DNA of 37,957 nt from Streptomyces rochei (GTDB lineage Bacteria > Actinomycetota > Actinomycetes > Streptomycetales > Streptomycetaceae): positions 1,493 through 39,449 of the forward strand of contig MUMD01000108.1 in the NCBI GenBank assembly GCA_002155895.1, written 5' to 3'. Both the position numbers and the translations under genes were made by a program. Below are positions 16,774 to 25,419 of this stretch, in pieces; positions within the stretch are counted from its first letter, which is position 1, and each line of letters starts with the position of its first letter. Under the pieces are notes generated by a model. It did no database searches, was not told the origin of the DNA, and was given only the letters and a program-made list of their open reading frames with translations.

Positions 16774-18033
16774 ATGGCCGTCGTCCGTGACCTGCGCGTC
16801 CTGCTGCGCCTGAAGGGCTTCCGGCGCCTGCTCGCCGTGCGCCTGCTCTCCCAGGGCGCCGACGGCGTCTATCAGGTCGCGCTCGCCACCTATGTCGTCT
16901 TCTCCCCGGAGAAGCAGACCTCGCCCGCCGCGATCGCCTCGGCCATGGCGGTCCTGCTCCTGCCCTACTCCCTGGTGGGCCCCTTCGCCGGCGCACTCCT
17001 GGACCGCTGGCGCCGCCGGCAGGTCTTCCTCTACGGCAACCTGCTGCGCGCAGTACTGGCCTCGGCGACGGCCGTCCTGATGGTCGCCTCCGTGCCCGAC
17101 TGGCTTTTCTACGTCTCCGCGCTCTGCGTCACCGCCGTCAACCGCTTCGTCCTCGCGGGCCTGTCCGCGGCGCTGCCGCGGGTGGTCGACGCCGAACGCC
17201 TGGTGATCGCCAACTCGCTCTCCCCGACCGCCGGCACTCTGGCCGCCACGGCGGGCGGCGGCCTCGCCTTCGTCGTGCGCCTGGTGGTGGCGGACTCCGA
17301 CGCCGCCGTGGTGCTGCTCGGGGCCGCCCTGTACCTCTGCGGTGCCCTGGCGTCGCTGAGCATCGCCGTGGACTTGCTGGGCCCCGACCGTACGCGGGCG
17401 CCGCACCTGGCGTCGGCGCTCGCCGTCACCGCCCGCGATCTGGTGGCGGGGGTACGTCATCTCGCCGCGCCCGCGCGCCGGGAGGCCGCCTGGTCGCTCG
17501 CGGGCATGACGCTGATGCGGTTCTGCTACGGCGCCCTGCTGGTCATGCTGCTGATGCTGTGCCGGTACGCCCTGACATCGGACACGGACGAGGGACTGGC
17601 CCTGCTCGGGCTCGCGCTGGGTGTCTCCGGCGCGGGATTCTTCGCCGCCGCCGTGATCACTCCCTGGGCCGCGGGGCGGCTCGGGCCCGGCCGCTGGATG
17701 GCCGTGTGCGCGGGTATCGCCACGGTGCTGGTGCCGGCGCTCGGCCTGCCGTTCGCCACCGCGCCCCTGCTCGTCGCGGCGTTCGTCCTCGGGCTGACGA
17801 CCCAGGGGGCGAAGATCGCCACGGACACGGTGGTGCAGTCCTCGGTCGACGACGCCTTCCGTGGCCGGATCTTTTCCGTCTACGACGTCCTGTTCAACGT
17901 CGCCTTCGTCGGCGCCGCCGGGGTGGCCGCCCTGATGCTGCCCCCGGACGGCCGCTCGGTCACGCTGATCGTGACAGTCACCGTGATCTACGGAGCGGTT
18001 GCTGTGGCTATGACCCGCTTTGCACGCCAGTAA
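16774..18033 (+). CDS. MFS transporter
   Basis: The 419-residue polytopic protein has about 12 hydrophobic segments. The major facilitator signature between helices 2 and 3 is seen as GALLDRWRRRQVFLYGN (about 73-89), and the second-half signature as ATDTVVQSSVDDAFRGRIFSVYD (about 349-371), typical of MFS_1/MFS_3 exporters. The ATG at 16774 (MAVVRDLRVLLRL) is chosen; a longer frame would run back through the ino1 terminator. The substrate is unknown. No close partner gene suggests a role, and an 8-bp hairpin (18056-18085) just after its stop may terminate it. Confidence 0.88.
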   Translation: MAVVRDLRVLLRLKGFRRLLAVRLLSQGADGVYQVALATYVVFSPEKQTSPAAIASAMAVLLLPYSLVGPFAGALLDRWRRRQVFLYGNLLRAVLASATAVLMVASVPDWLFYVSALCVTAVNRFVLAGLSAALPRVVDAERLVIANSLSPTAGTLAATAGGGLAFVVRLVVADSDAAVVLLGAALYLCGALASLSIAVDLLGPDRTRAPHLASALAVTARDLVAGVRHLAAPARREAAWSLAGMTLMRFCYGALLVMLLMLCRYALTSDTDEGLALLGLALGVSGAGFFAAAVITPWAAGRLGPGRWMAVCAGIATVLVPALGLPFATAPLLVAAFVLGLTTQGAKIATDTVVQSSVDDAFRGRIFSVYDVLFNVAFVGAAGVAALMLPPDGRSVTLIVTVTVIYGAVAVAMTRFARQ

Positions 18034-18055
18034 GTGTCACATCAGTGCCACGAAG

Positions 18056-18085
18056 CCCCACTGGGCTACGGAGATGTCAGTGGGG
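18056..18085 (+). terminator. Possible weak terminator or operator hairpin after the MFS gene
   Basis: CCCCACTG (18056-18063) and CAGTGGGG (18078-18085) are perfect complements around a 14-nt loop, 23 bp after the MFS stop. No U-tract follows, so it could instead be a regulatory dyad in the promoter region of the next gene. Confidence 0.4.
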
Positions 18086-18108
18086 AGCGATAGCTTACGT
18101 GCGTCTTA

Positions 18109-18128
18109 TTCGCGACATGTTCGCGACA
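18109..18128. repeat. Tandem TTCGCGACA repeat upstream of the LppU-like gene
   Basis: TTCGCGACA occurs at 18109-18117 and again at 18120-18128, an 11-bp period, 28 bp before the GTG start of the LppU-like gene. Repeats in phase with one helical turn just upstream of a gene suggest a regulator-binding site; no regulator is identified. Confidence 0.5.
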
Positions 18129-18155
18129 CGCACCTATCTCTTCAGGGGGAACCCA

Positions 18156-18650
18156 GTGACCACTCCGCCGCCCCAGGGCAACCCGTTCGCACAGGGCCAG
18201 CCGACCGCTCCGCAGCAGACGCAGGGCATGAACCCCTACGCGCAGGGCCAGCAGGGCTTCCCGCAGCAGGCCGGTCAGCCGGGTTTCCCCCCGCCCGGCG
18301 CGCCCGTGCCGCCGCCCTCCCGCTCCAACGGGTTCAAGAAGAAGCTGCTGAGCATCGTCGGCGTCATCGTGGTGGCGCTCGTGATCGGCGGGGTCAAGTG
18401 GTACGTGGGGCAGTCGGACGCCGAGACCACCGCGGTGGGCGACTGCATGCACAACGAGGGCACGCAGATCAGCCCGGACCTCAAGACGGTCGACTGCTCC
18501 TCGAGTGACGCCGAGTTCGAGGTGGTCGAGAAGTTCGACAACACCAGCGACGACAGCAAGTGCAAGGCGGTCAAGGAGGCGACGATCTCCTACTACCAGA
18601 CGGGCAGCAGCAGCCACCGGGTGGTTCTCTGCCTCAAGGAAGTGAAGTAG
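18156..18650 (+). CDS. LppU/SCO3897-type single-pass membrane protein
   Basis: The 164-residue protein starts with about 55 Pro/Gln/Gly-rich cytosolic residues (MTTPPPQGNPFAQGQPT and NPYAQGQQG-type repeats), then a membrane segment LLSIVGVIVVALVIGGVKWYVG (about 64-85), then an 80-residue extracellular domain. That domain has four cysteines (GDCMH, VDCSS, SKCKA, VLCLK), probably two disulfides. It matches the family NCBI names after LppU and SCO3897; its role is not established. The GTG at 18156 follows CAGGGGGA. Similar Pro/Gln N-termini are common on actinobacterial envelope proteins. It converges on pcnA with a parS palindrome between. Confidence 0.82.
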   Translation: MTTPPPQGNPFAQGQPTAPQQTQGMNPYAQGQQGFPQQAGQPGFPPPGAPVPPPSRSNGFKKKLLSIVGVIVVALVIGGVKWYVGQSDAETTAVGDCMHNEGTQISPDLKTVDCSSSDAEFEVVEKFDNTSDDSKCKAVKEATISYYQTGSSSHRVVLCLKEVK

Positions 18651-18675
18651 GTCCCGTCACCGGGCGTACAAGTGG

Positions 18676-18713
18676 AAGAGGGGTCATGTTTCACGTGAAA
18701 CATGACCCCTCTT
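18676..18713. terminator. 38-bp perfect palindrome with central parS, bidirectional terminator
   Basis: Each 19-nt arm (AAGAGGGGTCATGTTTCAC on the left) is perfectly complementary to the other, with the parS site at the centre. On the plus strand it is followed by ACGTTTCTTCG and lies 26 bp after the LppU-like stop. On the minus strand it lies 17 bp after the pcnA stop. Position and symmetry suggest termination for both convergent genes. Confidence 0.7.
18688..18701. promoter_or_regulatory. parS: parS site 5
   Basis: Exact GTTTCACGTGAAAC with the extended TGTTTCACGTGAAACA form, at the exact centre of a 38-bp palindrome between the convergent LppU-like and pcnA genes. Confidence 0.92.
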
Positions 18714-18729
18714 ACGTTTCTTCGCATAC

Positions 18730-20175
18730 TCACCGCTGCTGGGTGTCCCACCATTCCCTGAGTGCGGCCACCGCGGCGTCGTGCTCCATCGGCCCGTTCT
18801 CCAGGCGCAGCTCCAGCAGGTGCTTGTACGCCTGTCCCACGGCCGGCCCGGGTCGGATGCCGAGGATCTCCATGATCTGGTTGCCGTCCAGGTCCGGACG
18901 GATCGCGTCCAGCTCCTCCTGCTCCTGGAGCTGCGCGATCCGCTCCTCCAGTCCGTCGTAGGCACGCGAGAGCGCCGAGGCCTTGCGCTTGTTGCGGGTC
19001 GTGCAGTCCGAGCGGGTCAGCTTGTGCAGCCGGTCCAGCAGCGGACCGGCGTCCCGGACGTACCGGCGGACCGCGGAGTCCGTCCACTCGCCGGTGCCGT
19101 AACCGTGGAAGCGCAGGTGCAGCTCGACCAGGCGCGAGACGTCCTTCACCAGCTCGTTGGAGTACTTGAGCGCGGTCATGCGCTTCTTCGTCATCTTCGC
19201 CCCGACCACCTCGTGGTGGTGGAACGAGACCCGGCCGTCCTTCTCGAAGCGACGCGTACGGGGCTTGCCGATGTCGTGCAGCAGCGCGGCCAGCCGCAGG
19301 GTGAGGTCGGGCCCCTCCTCCTCCAGCGCCATCGCCTGCTCCAGGACGATCAGCGTGTGGTCGTAGACGTCCTTGTGCCGGTGGTGCTCGTCCCGCTCCA
19401 GTCGCAGGGCCGGCAGCTCGGGAAGGACGTGTTCGGCCAATCCGGTCTCCACCAGCAGGGACAGTCCCTTGCGCGGGTGGGGGGAGAGGATCAGTTTGTT
19501 CAGCTCGTCCCGGACCCGCTCGGCGGAGACGATGTCGATACGCCCGGCCATGTCCGTCATGGCCTTCACGACCTCCGGCGCCACCTCGAAGTCGAGCTGC
19601 GCGGCGAAGCGGGCGGCCCGCATCATCCGGAGCGGATCGTCCGAGAAGGACTCCTCGGGCGTTCCGGGGGTGCGCAGGACACGGGCGGCGAGGTCGTCCA
19701 GGCCACCGTGCGGGTCGATGAACTTCTTCTCCGGCAGCGCGACGGCCATCGCGTTCACCGTGAAGTCCCGGCGGACCAGATCGTCCTCGATCGAGTCGCC
19801 GTACGACACCTCCGGCTTGCGCGAGGTGCGGTCGTACGCCTCCGACCGGTACGTGGTCACCTCGATCTGGTAACCGTCCTTCTGCGCGCCGACCGTGCCG
19901 AAGGCGATCCCCACCTCCCAGAGCGCGTCCGCCCAGGGCCGCACGATCTTCAGCACGTCCTGTGGGCGGGCGTCGGTCGTGAAGTCCAGATCGTTGCCGA
20001 GCCGGCCGAGCAACGCGTCCCGGACCGAGCCGCCGACCAGGGCGAGGGAGAACCCGGCCTCCTGGAAACGGCGGGCGAGCTCGTCGGCGACTGGCGCGAC
20101 CCGCAGCAGCTCGCTGACCGCGCGGCGCTGCTCCTGGGCGGGGGCACTGAGGTTGGCTTCGTTGGCGTTCGGCAC
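18730..20175 (-). CDS. pcnA: CCA tRNA nucleotidyltransferase (class II, with HD domain)
   Basis: The 481-residue enzyme adds or repairs the 3' CCA of tRNA. The nucleotidyltransferase head has LVGGSVRDALLG (46-57) and the metal-binding NDLDF (61-65), followed by RRDFTVNAMA (135-144). The class II RNA-binding motifs DDPLRMMRAARFAAQ and SAERVRDELNKL are intact. A C-terminal HD phosphohydrolase domain has LLHDIGKP (298-305). The frame is open to 20262, but the GTG at 20175 (MPNANEANLS) gives the family length; it has no clear Shine-Dalgarno and may be leaderless. It is divergent from the DUF6049-type gene; this pairing with murJ-sigM is conserved in actinobacteria. Poly(A) polymerase activity cannot be excluded from sequence. 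Confidence 0.94.
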   Translation of the reverse strand: MPNANEANLSAPAQEQRRAVSELLRVAPVADELARRFQEAGFSLALVGGSVRDALLGRLGNDLDFTTDARPQDVLKIVRPWADALWEVGIAFGTVGAQKDGYQIEVTTYRSEAYDRTSRKPEVSYGDSIEDDLVRRDFTVNAMAVALPEKKFIDPHGGLDDLAARVLRTPGTPEESFSDDPLRMMRAARFAAQLDFEVAPEVVKAMTDMAGRIDIVSAERVRDELNKLILSPHPRKGLSLLVETGLAEHVLPELPALRLERDEHHRHKDVYDHTLIVLEQAMALEEEGPDLTLRLAALLHDIGKPRTRRFEKDGRVSFHHHEVVGAKMTKKRMTALKYSNELVKDVSRLVELHLRFHGYGTGEWTDSAVRRYVRDAGPLLDRLHKLTRSDCTTRNKRKASALSRAYDGLEERIAQLQEQEELDAIRPDLDGNQIMEILGIRPGPAVGQAYKHLLELRLENGPMEHDAAVAALREWWDTQQR

Positions 20176-20400
20176 AACAGAACAGGGTACGTGGCTCGCG
20201 CGGACCGCCGCGCCCCCATGGAGCGCGCACCGAACCCCGCTCCTCAGCGCCCCTCCCTCCATACGCGCATATACAGGACGGCCGTGCTCCGCCGCCGATC
20301 TTGTGGCGTACGCCGCGGCACTTCCCCTCAGCGCGCATCGTTACCATGCGTGGACGCACATTCCGACGACCACTGACGACGACGAGGGACGGGCGAGCGC

Positions 20401-22845
20401 GTGGCCGAGGCGGCAGACTTCCAGGGGAGCGGTCCCTCACCTGCCCGCCGGTGGCTACGGCGCACCACGGCGCTGGTCGCGGGTGCGCCACTGCTGGCTG
20501 GCCTGGTCCAGCTGCCGACCGCGGGCCCGGCGCACGCAGACGGGCAGCCCACCGCGAAGGCCGACGGCGACGCGGGCTCCGTGGCCGTCGCCGTCGACTC
20601 GCTCACCCCTTCGGCGCCCACCGACGGCGACACCGTGACCGTGTCCGGCACCGTGACCAACAACGGCAAGCAGACCGTCACCGACGCCCATGTGGGCCTG
20701 CGCCTGGGCGCCGAGATCAACACCCGCTCCTCCATCGACGCGATCGCCAGGGACGGCGACGACCTCCAGGGCACCGTCGCGCCGGAGATCGACGACAAGT
20801 ACTCCGAGAAGTTCTCCAAGCTCACCCCCGGTGTCGCCGAGCACTTCAACATCTCCGTGCCGGTCGACGACCTCGACCTCGGAGACGACGGCGTCTACGA
20901 GTTCGCCGTGTCCCTCTCCGGACAGACCTCAGCACAGCCGTGGGAGCAGATCCTCGGCATCCAGCGGACCTTCCTCCCCTGGCAGCCCGACGAAGCCGGC
21001 ACCACGACGAAGACGACCGCTCTGTGGCCGCTCGTCTCCACCACGCACATGGCCGCCGAGACCGGCGCGAACGAGGAACAGACACCCGTCTTCCTCAACG
21101 ACGACCTGGCCAAGGAGATCTCCCCGGGGGGTCGCCTCAACCAGATGGTGACGCTCGGCAAGGACCTCGACGTGACCTGGGTCGTCGATCCCGACCTGCT
21201 GGCGTCCGTCGACGCGATGACGGGGAACTACAGCGTCCGCGACGGCGACAGGACGGTCGCCGGCACCCACCAGGACGTGGCCAAGCAGTGGCTCGCGGAC
21301 CTGCAGGACGCGGTGGCGGACAAGGAGGTGATCTCCCTCCCGTTCGCCGACCCGGATCTGGCGTCACTGGCGCACAACGGCACCGACGTGACCGGCTCCC
21401 TGAATCAGCTCAAGAGCGCCACGGACGTCATCCACAACACGGTCGACCCGATCCTCCACGTGAAGCCGAGCACCGACTTCGCCTGGCCCGTGGACGGCGC
21501 GATCGACCGCTCGATCGTCAAGGTCGCCACCTCCGCGGGAGCCGACAAGGTGATCGCCCGCAGTGACAGCCTCCAGGAGACCAGCGGGCTGCCGTACACG
21601 CCCTCGGCGGCCCGGCCCATCGGCGGTGGCACGACGGCCGTCGTCGCGGACGACCGGCTGTCCACGGCGTTCGAGGGCGACCTGGCCAAGGCGTCCTCCT
21701 CCACGCTCGCGGTCCAGCGCTTCCTCGCCCAGAGCCTGGCGCTGAACCACCAGACGAGCGAGCAGCGCAGTGTCGTCGTCGCCCCGCAGCGGATGCCCTC
21801 CGGCAGCCAGGCCCGCGCGATGGCCGAGGCGCTGCGGGCACTGCAGGGCGGCACCTGGTCCGAGTCCCAGAAGCTGTCGGCGGCCGCCGCGGCCAAGCCG
21901 GACCCGGAGGCGACCACCAAGGTCCCATCGGCCTCCTCCTACCCCTCGGCCCTGCGCAAGAAGGAGCTTCCCCGGTCGGCGTTCGTGCAGATCGCGCGGA
22001 CCCAGGACACCCTCGACAACTTCAAGGTCGTCCTGTCGGACCCGTCCCGGGTGGCAACCCCCTTCGGGCGCGCGCTCAACCGGGAGATGTCGGCTTCCTG
22101 GCGCGGCCGGGCCGACGAGGCGGCGTCCTTCCGCTCGGGGGTGAAGTCCTACCTCGACGGGCTGACCGGCCGGGTCAGACTGATCGACAAGTCGGAGACG
22201 AAGCTCTCCGGCCGCAGCGCCACGATTCCCGTGACGGTGCAGAACAACCTGGTGCAGGATGTCGGACCGCTGGTCCTTCGGCTCACTTCCACGAACCCCA
22301 CCCGCCTGGAGATCGACGGCGCCGACTACGAGGAACAGCCGATCTCGGTCTCCGGCGGCCACAGCCAGTCGGTGAAGTTCACCACGTCGGCCAACGCCAA
22401 CGGCCGGGCGACGGTGATCGCCCAGCTGTACACGGCGGACGGGCGCAAGTACGGCGATCCCGTCACCTTCGACGTGAAGGTCACCGAGATCACGGCCACC
22501 GTGATGCTCGTCATCGGCGGCGGTGTCCTGCTGCTCGTCCTCGCCGGTTTCCGGATGTACACCCAGCGCAAGCGGGCCGCTGCCCGCGAGGCCGAGAACG
22601 CCGAGAACGCCGAGAACGCCGAGAAGGCTGAGAACAACGGAAGCGACGGCTCGGACGCGGCGGCCGAGGCCCCCGAAGACTCCGAGGACGGACCGGAGAA
22701 CCAGGAAGGCACCGACGGGCGTCCCGAGGAGGAGTCCGGGGCACGCTCCCGGGCAGGCGACCCGGAGCAGCCGAGTGACCCGACACCGGACACCCCAGCG
22801 GAAAGCGCCGACCCGTCCGGCACGGGTGAGAGAGTGGACCGTTGA
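20401..22845 (+). CDS. DUF6049-type exported, membrane-anchored protein
   Basis: The 814-residue protein has a signal peptide: RRWLRR, a hydrophobic stretch to about residue 42, and a probable AHA-DG cleavage near 46. A long extracellular part follows with CARDB/NEAT-like beta domains at the start (LTPSAPTDGDTVTVSGTVTN). One membrane segment lies near the C-terminus (about 699-721), then an acidic cytosolic tail with AEN repeats. No enzymatic motif was recognised. The gene corresponds in position to the large protein between pcnA and the MurJ gene in mycobacteria (Rv3909), so an envelope role linked to MurJ is inferred. The start is GTG at 20401. murJ begins 44 bp downstream. Confidence 0.82.
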   Translation: MAEAADFQGSGPSPARRWLRRTTALVAGAPLLAGLVQLPTAGPAHADGQPTAKADGDAGSVAVAVDSLTPSAPTDGDTVTVSGTVTNNGKQTVTDAHVGLRLGAEINTRSSIDAIARDGDDLQGTVAPEIDDKYSEKFSKLTPGVAEHFNISVPVDDLDLGDDGVYEFAVSLSGQTSAQPWEQILGIQRTFLPWQPDEAGTTTKTTALWPLVSTTHMAAETGANEEQTPVFLNDDLAKEISPGGRLNQMVTLGKDLDVTWVVDPDLLASVDAMTGNYSVRDGDRTVAGTHQDVAKQWLADLQDAVADKEVISLPFADPDLASLAHNGTDVTGSLNQLKSATDVIHNTVDPILHVKPSTDFAWPVDGAIDRSIVKVATSAGADKVIARSDSLQETSGLPYTPSAARPIGGGTTAVVADDRLSTAFEGDLAKASSSTLAVQRFLAQSLALNHQTSEQRSVVVAPQRMPSGSQARAMAEALRALQGGTWSESQKLSAAAAAKPDPEATTKVPSASSYPSALRKKELPRSAFVQIARTQDTLDNFKVVLSDPSRVATPFGRALNREMSASWRGRADEAASFRSGVKSYLDGLTGRVRLIDKSETKLSGRSATIPVTVQNNLVQDVGPLVLRLTSTNPTRLEIDGADYEEQPISVSGGHSQSVKFTTSANANGRATVIAQLYTADGRKYGDPVTFDVKVTEITATVMLVIGGGVLLLVLAGFRMYTQRKRAAAREAENAENAENAEKAENNGSDGSDAAAEAPEDSEDGPENQEGTDGRPEEESGARSRAGDPEQPSDPTPDTPAESADPSGTGERVDR
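22591..22635 (+). repeat. In-frame 9-bp repeats encoding (Ala-Glu-Asn)n
   Basis: GCCGAGAAC is repeated three times, followed by the variants GCCGAGAAG and GCTGAGAAC, in the cytosolic tail of the DUF6049-type gene. Length changes of one unit would keep the frame. Confidence 0.85.
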
Positions 22846-22889
22846 GGATGTCGTGGCCGGTCGGCCCGGGACGATGAGGTGGGGTAACC

Positions 22890-25280
22890 ATGAACGCGCC
22901 GTACGACGGTGACCGCGGTCGGACCGCGGACGGCTCGGGTCACCCCGAGGGTCCGCCGTCCGACCCCGGACAGACACCGCCGCAGCCGCACGCGGACATG
23001 TACCTCCAGGACGCCTACGACCAGGATCCCTACCGGGCGCAGGACCTCTCCGCCCAGGACCCGGTCTCCGAGGCGCTCTACGACCGCGCCGCGCACCCGC
23101 CACCGCCGCCGGGCGCCCACCCGCAGCAGCCGCTGTACTCCCAGCCCGCCCAGTCGCCCTACGCCCCTGACCCCCGCGTCTGGGCCCAGACCCCGGCGCC
23201 CGAGCCGGAGGGCCCGACGCAGTACCTGCCGTACGGGGACGACCCGCGCACCACCCAGTTCGTCGGTGTCGACGACCTGGTCACCCAGGCAGGCGAGCAG
23301 CGCCACGAGCCGGACGCCTTCGCCCATCTCTTCCGCGACCAGCAGCAGGGCGGCGGCCACCCGTCGTACGACGACCACGCCTCCGTTCCCGCGCCGGCGC
23401 CCGCACCGGGCCAGTACGGCGGTGCGCCCCAGCAGCCCGGCCAGTACGGCACCCCACAGGGGCCCGCCCCGTACGGGAACGCCCCGGCACCCGGCCAGTA
23501 CGGCGGGCAGCCACCGGTGTACGGGCAGCAGCACGCGGCGCCCGCGCCGGGCCAGTACGCGGTGGCGCCCACCCCGGAAGCGGCCGAGGCCCCTCTCCAG
23601 GAGCCCGAGCCCACCCCGGCGCCCCCGCCGGCCGCGGCGCCCAAGAAGGGCGGACGCGCGGGGGGCCTGCTGAAGTCGAGCGCCGTGATGGCGGCGGGCA
23701 CCATGGTGTCGCGGCTGACCGGGTTCATCCGGTCGGCGATGATCGTCTCGGCTCTGGGCCTCGCGCTGCTGGGTGAGTCGTTCCAGATCGCCTACCAGCT
23801 GCCGACGATGATCTACATCCTGACGGTCGGCGGCGGACTCAACTCGGTCTTCGTCCCCCAGCTCGTCCGTGCCATGAAGGAGGACGACGACGGCGGCGAG
23901 GCCTACGCCAACCGGCTCCTGACCCTCGTCATGGTCGCCCTGGGGCTCCTCACCGCGCTCGGCATGCTCGCGGCTCCCCTGCTGGTGCGCGCCCTGTCCA
24001 ACCCGGTCGCCTCGAACGCCGCGGCCAACGAGACGGCCGTCACCTTCACCCGTTACTTCCTGCCGTCCATCTTCTTCATGGGCGTCCATGTGGTGATGGG
24101 GCAGATCCTCAACGCCCGCGGCCGGTTCGGCGCGATGATGTGGACCCCGGTCCTGAACAACATCGTCATCATCGTCACGCTCGGCATGTTCCTCTGGGTC
24201 TACGGCACCGCCGCCGACTCCGGCATGACCGTCGAGTCCATCCCGCCGGAGGGCGAGCGCCTTCTTGGCATCGGTATCCTCCTCGGCCTCGTGGTCCAGG
24301 CCCTGGCGATGATCCCGTATCTGCGCGAGACCGGTTTCAAGCTGCGGCTGCGCTTCGACTGGAAGGGCCACGGCCTCGGCAAGGCCGCGATGCTCGCCAA
24401 GTGGACGATCCTCTTCGTCCTCGCCAACCAGGCGGGCGCCCTCGTCGTCATCCAGCTGGCCACGGCCTCGGTCACGGACACCGACCTCGCCGGCACCGGT
24501 TACAGCGCCTACGCCAACGCCCAGCTGATCTGGGGCCTGCCGCAGGCCATCATCACCGTGTCCCTGATGGCCGCCCTGCTGCCCCGCATCTCCCGCTCGG
24601 CGGCCGAGGAGGACGGCGGCGCGGTACGGGACGACATCTCCCAGGGCCTGCGCACGACGGCCGTCGCGATCGTCCCGGTCTCCTTCGGATTCGTCGCCCT
24701 CGGCATCCCGATGTGCACCCTGATCTTCGGTTCCTCGGGCACGGGCGCCGCCACCAACATGGGGTACATGCTGATGGCCTTCGGCCTCGGCCTCATCCCG
24801 TACTCCGTCCAGTACGTCGTCCTGCGCGCCTTCTACGCCTACGAGGACACCCGGACGCCCTTCTACAACACCGTCATCGTGGCCGTGGTCAACGCCGCCG
24901 CCTCCGGACTCTGTTACCTGCTGCTGCCCTCGCGCTGGGCCGTCGTCGGCATGGCCGCCTCCTACGGCCTCGCCTATGTGATCGGCGTGGGCGTCGCCTG
25001 GCGCAGGCTGCGCAAGCGGCTCGGCGGGGACCTGGACGGCGCACGGGTGCTGCGGACCTACGCCCGGCTGTGCATCGCGTCCGTGCCGGCCGCCCTGATC
25101 AGCGGCGCGGCCTGCTACGGGATCAGCCGTACGCTCGGCCTGGGCGTGCTGGGATCGTTCGCCGCGCTGCTGGCCGGCGGTGTGCTGCTCTTCGGCGTCT
25201 TCTTCGTCGCGGCCCGGCGCATGCGGATCGAGGAAGTCAACTCGCTGGTCGGCATGGTGCGCGGCCGCCTGGGACGTTGA
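22890..25280 (+). CDS. murJ: Lipid II flippase MurJ with long disordered N-terminal extension
   Basis: MurJ moves lipid II across the membrane for peptidoglycan synthesis. The MVF core begins near residue 258 (LLKSSAVMAAGTMVSRLTGFIR) and has about 14 hydrophobic segments; RFGAMMWTPVLNN and RAFYAYEDTRTPFY are family motifs. Residues 1-255 are a cytosolic disordered extension rich in Pro, Gln and Gly, with four PGQY units at about 173, 183, 201 and 220, and two similar motifs, PTQYLPYG (109-116) and TTQFVGVDDL (121-130). In mycobacteria MurJ is fused to a C-terminal pseudokinase; here the pseudokinase is the next gene. The ATG at 22890 follows GAGGTGGGG. Confidence 0.94.
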   Translation: MNAPYDGDRGRTADGSGHPEGPPSDPGQTPPQPHADMYLQDAYDQDPYRAQDLSAQDPVSEALYDRAAHPPPPPGAHPQQPLYSQPAQSPYAPDPRVWAQTPAPEPEGPTQYLPYGDDPRTTQFVGVDDLVTQAGEQRHEPDAFAHLFRDQQQGGGHPSYDDHASVPAPAPAPGQYGGAPQQPGQYGTPQGPAPYGNAPAPGQYGGQPPVYGQQHAAPAPGQYAVAPTPEAAEAPLQEPEPTPAPPPAAAPKKGGRAGGLLKSSAVMAAGTMVSRLTGFIRSAMIVSALGLALLGESFQIAYQLPTMIYILTVGGGLNSVFVPQLVRAMKEDDDGGEAYANRLLTLVMVALGLLTALGMLAAPLLVRALSNPVASNAAANETAVTFTRYFLPSIFFMGVHVVMGQILNARGRFGAMMWTPVLNNIVIIVTLGMFLWVYGTAADSGMTVESIPPEGERLLGIGILLGLVVQALAMIPYLRETGFKLRLRFDWKGHGLGKAAMLAKWTILFVLANQAGALVVIQLATASVTDTDLAGTGYSAYANAQLIWGLPQAIITVSLMAALLPRISRSAAEEDGGAVRDDISQGLRTTAVAIVPVSFGFVALGIPMCTLIFGSSGTGAATNMGYMLMAFGLGLIPYSVQYVVLRAFYAYEDTRTPFYNTVIVAVVNAAASGLCYLLLPSRWAVVGMAASYGLAYVIGVGVAWRRLRKRLGGDLDGARVLRTYARLCIASVPAALISGAACYGISRTLGLGVLGSFAALLAGGVLLFGVFFVAARRMRIEEVNSLVGMVRGRLGR

Positions 25281-25419
25281 GAGCGGGGGTAGGCGCACAA
25301 CCATCGTTCGCCCCCGTGTGTCGTGCATAGCGGCGGACTGTGGGCACAATTGGGTTCGGCGTCGGACCGCGCGCATCGGGAGCCGGTCGGCGCGCAGCGA
25401 ATGGGGAGGCAGAACGACG

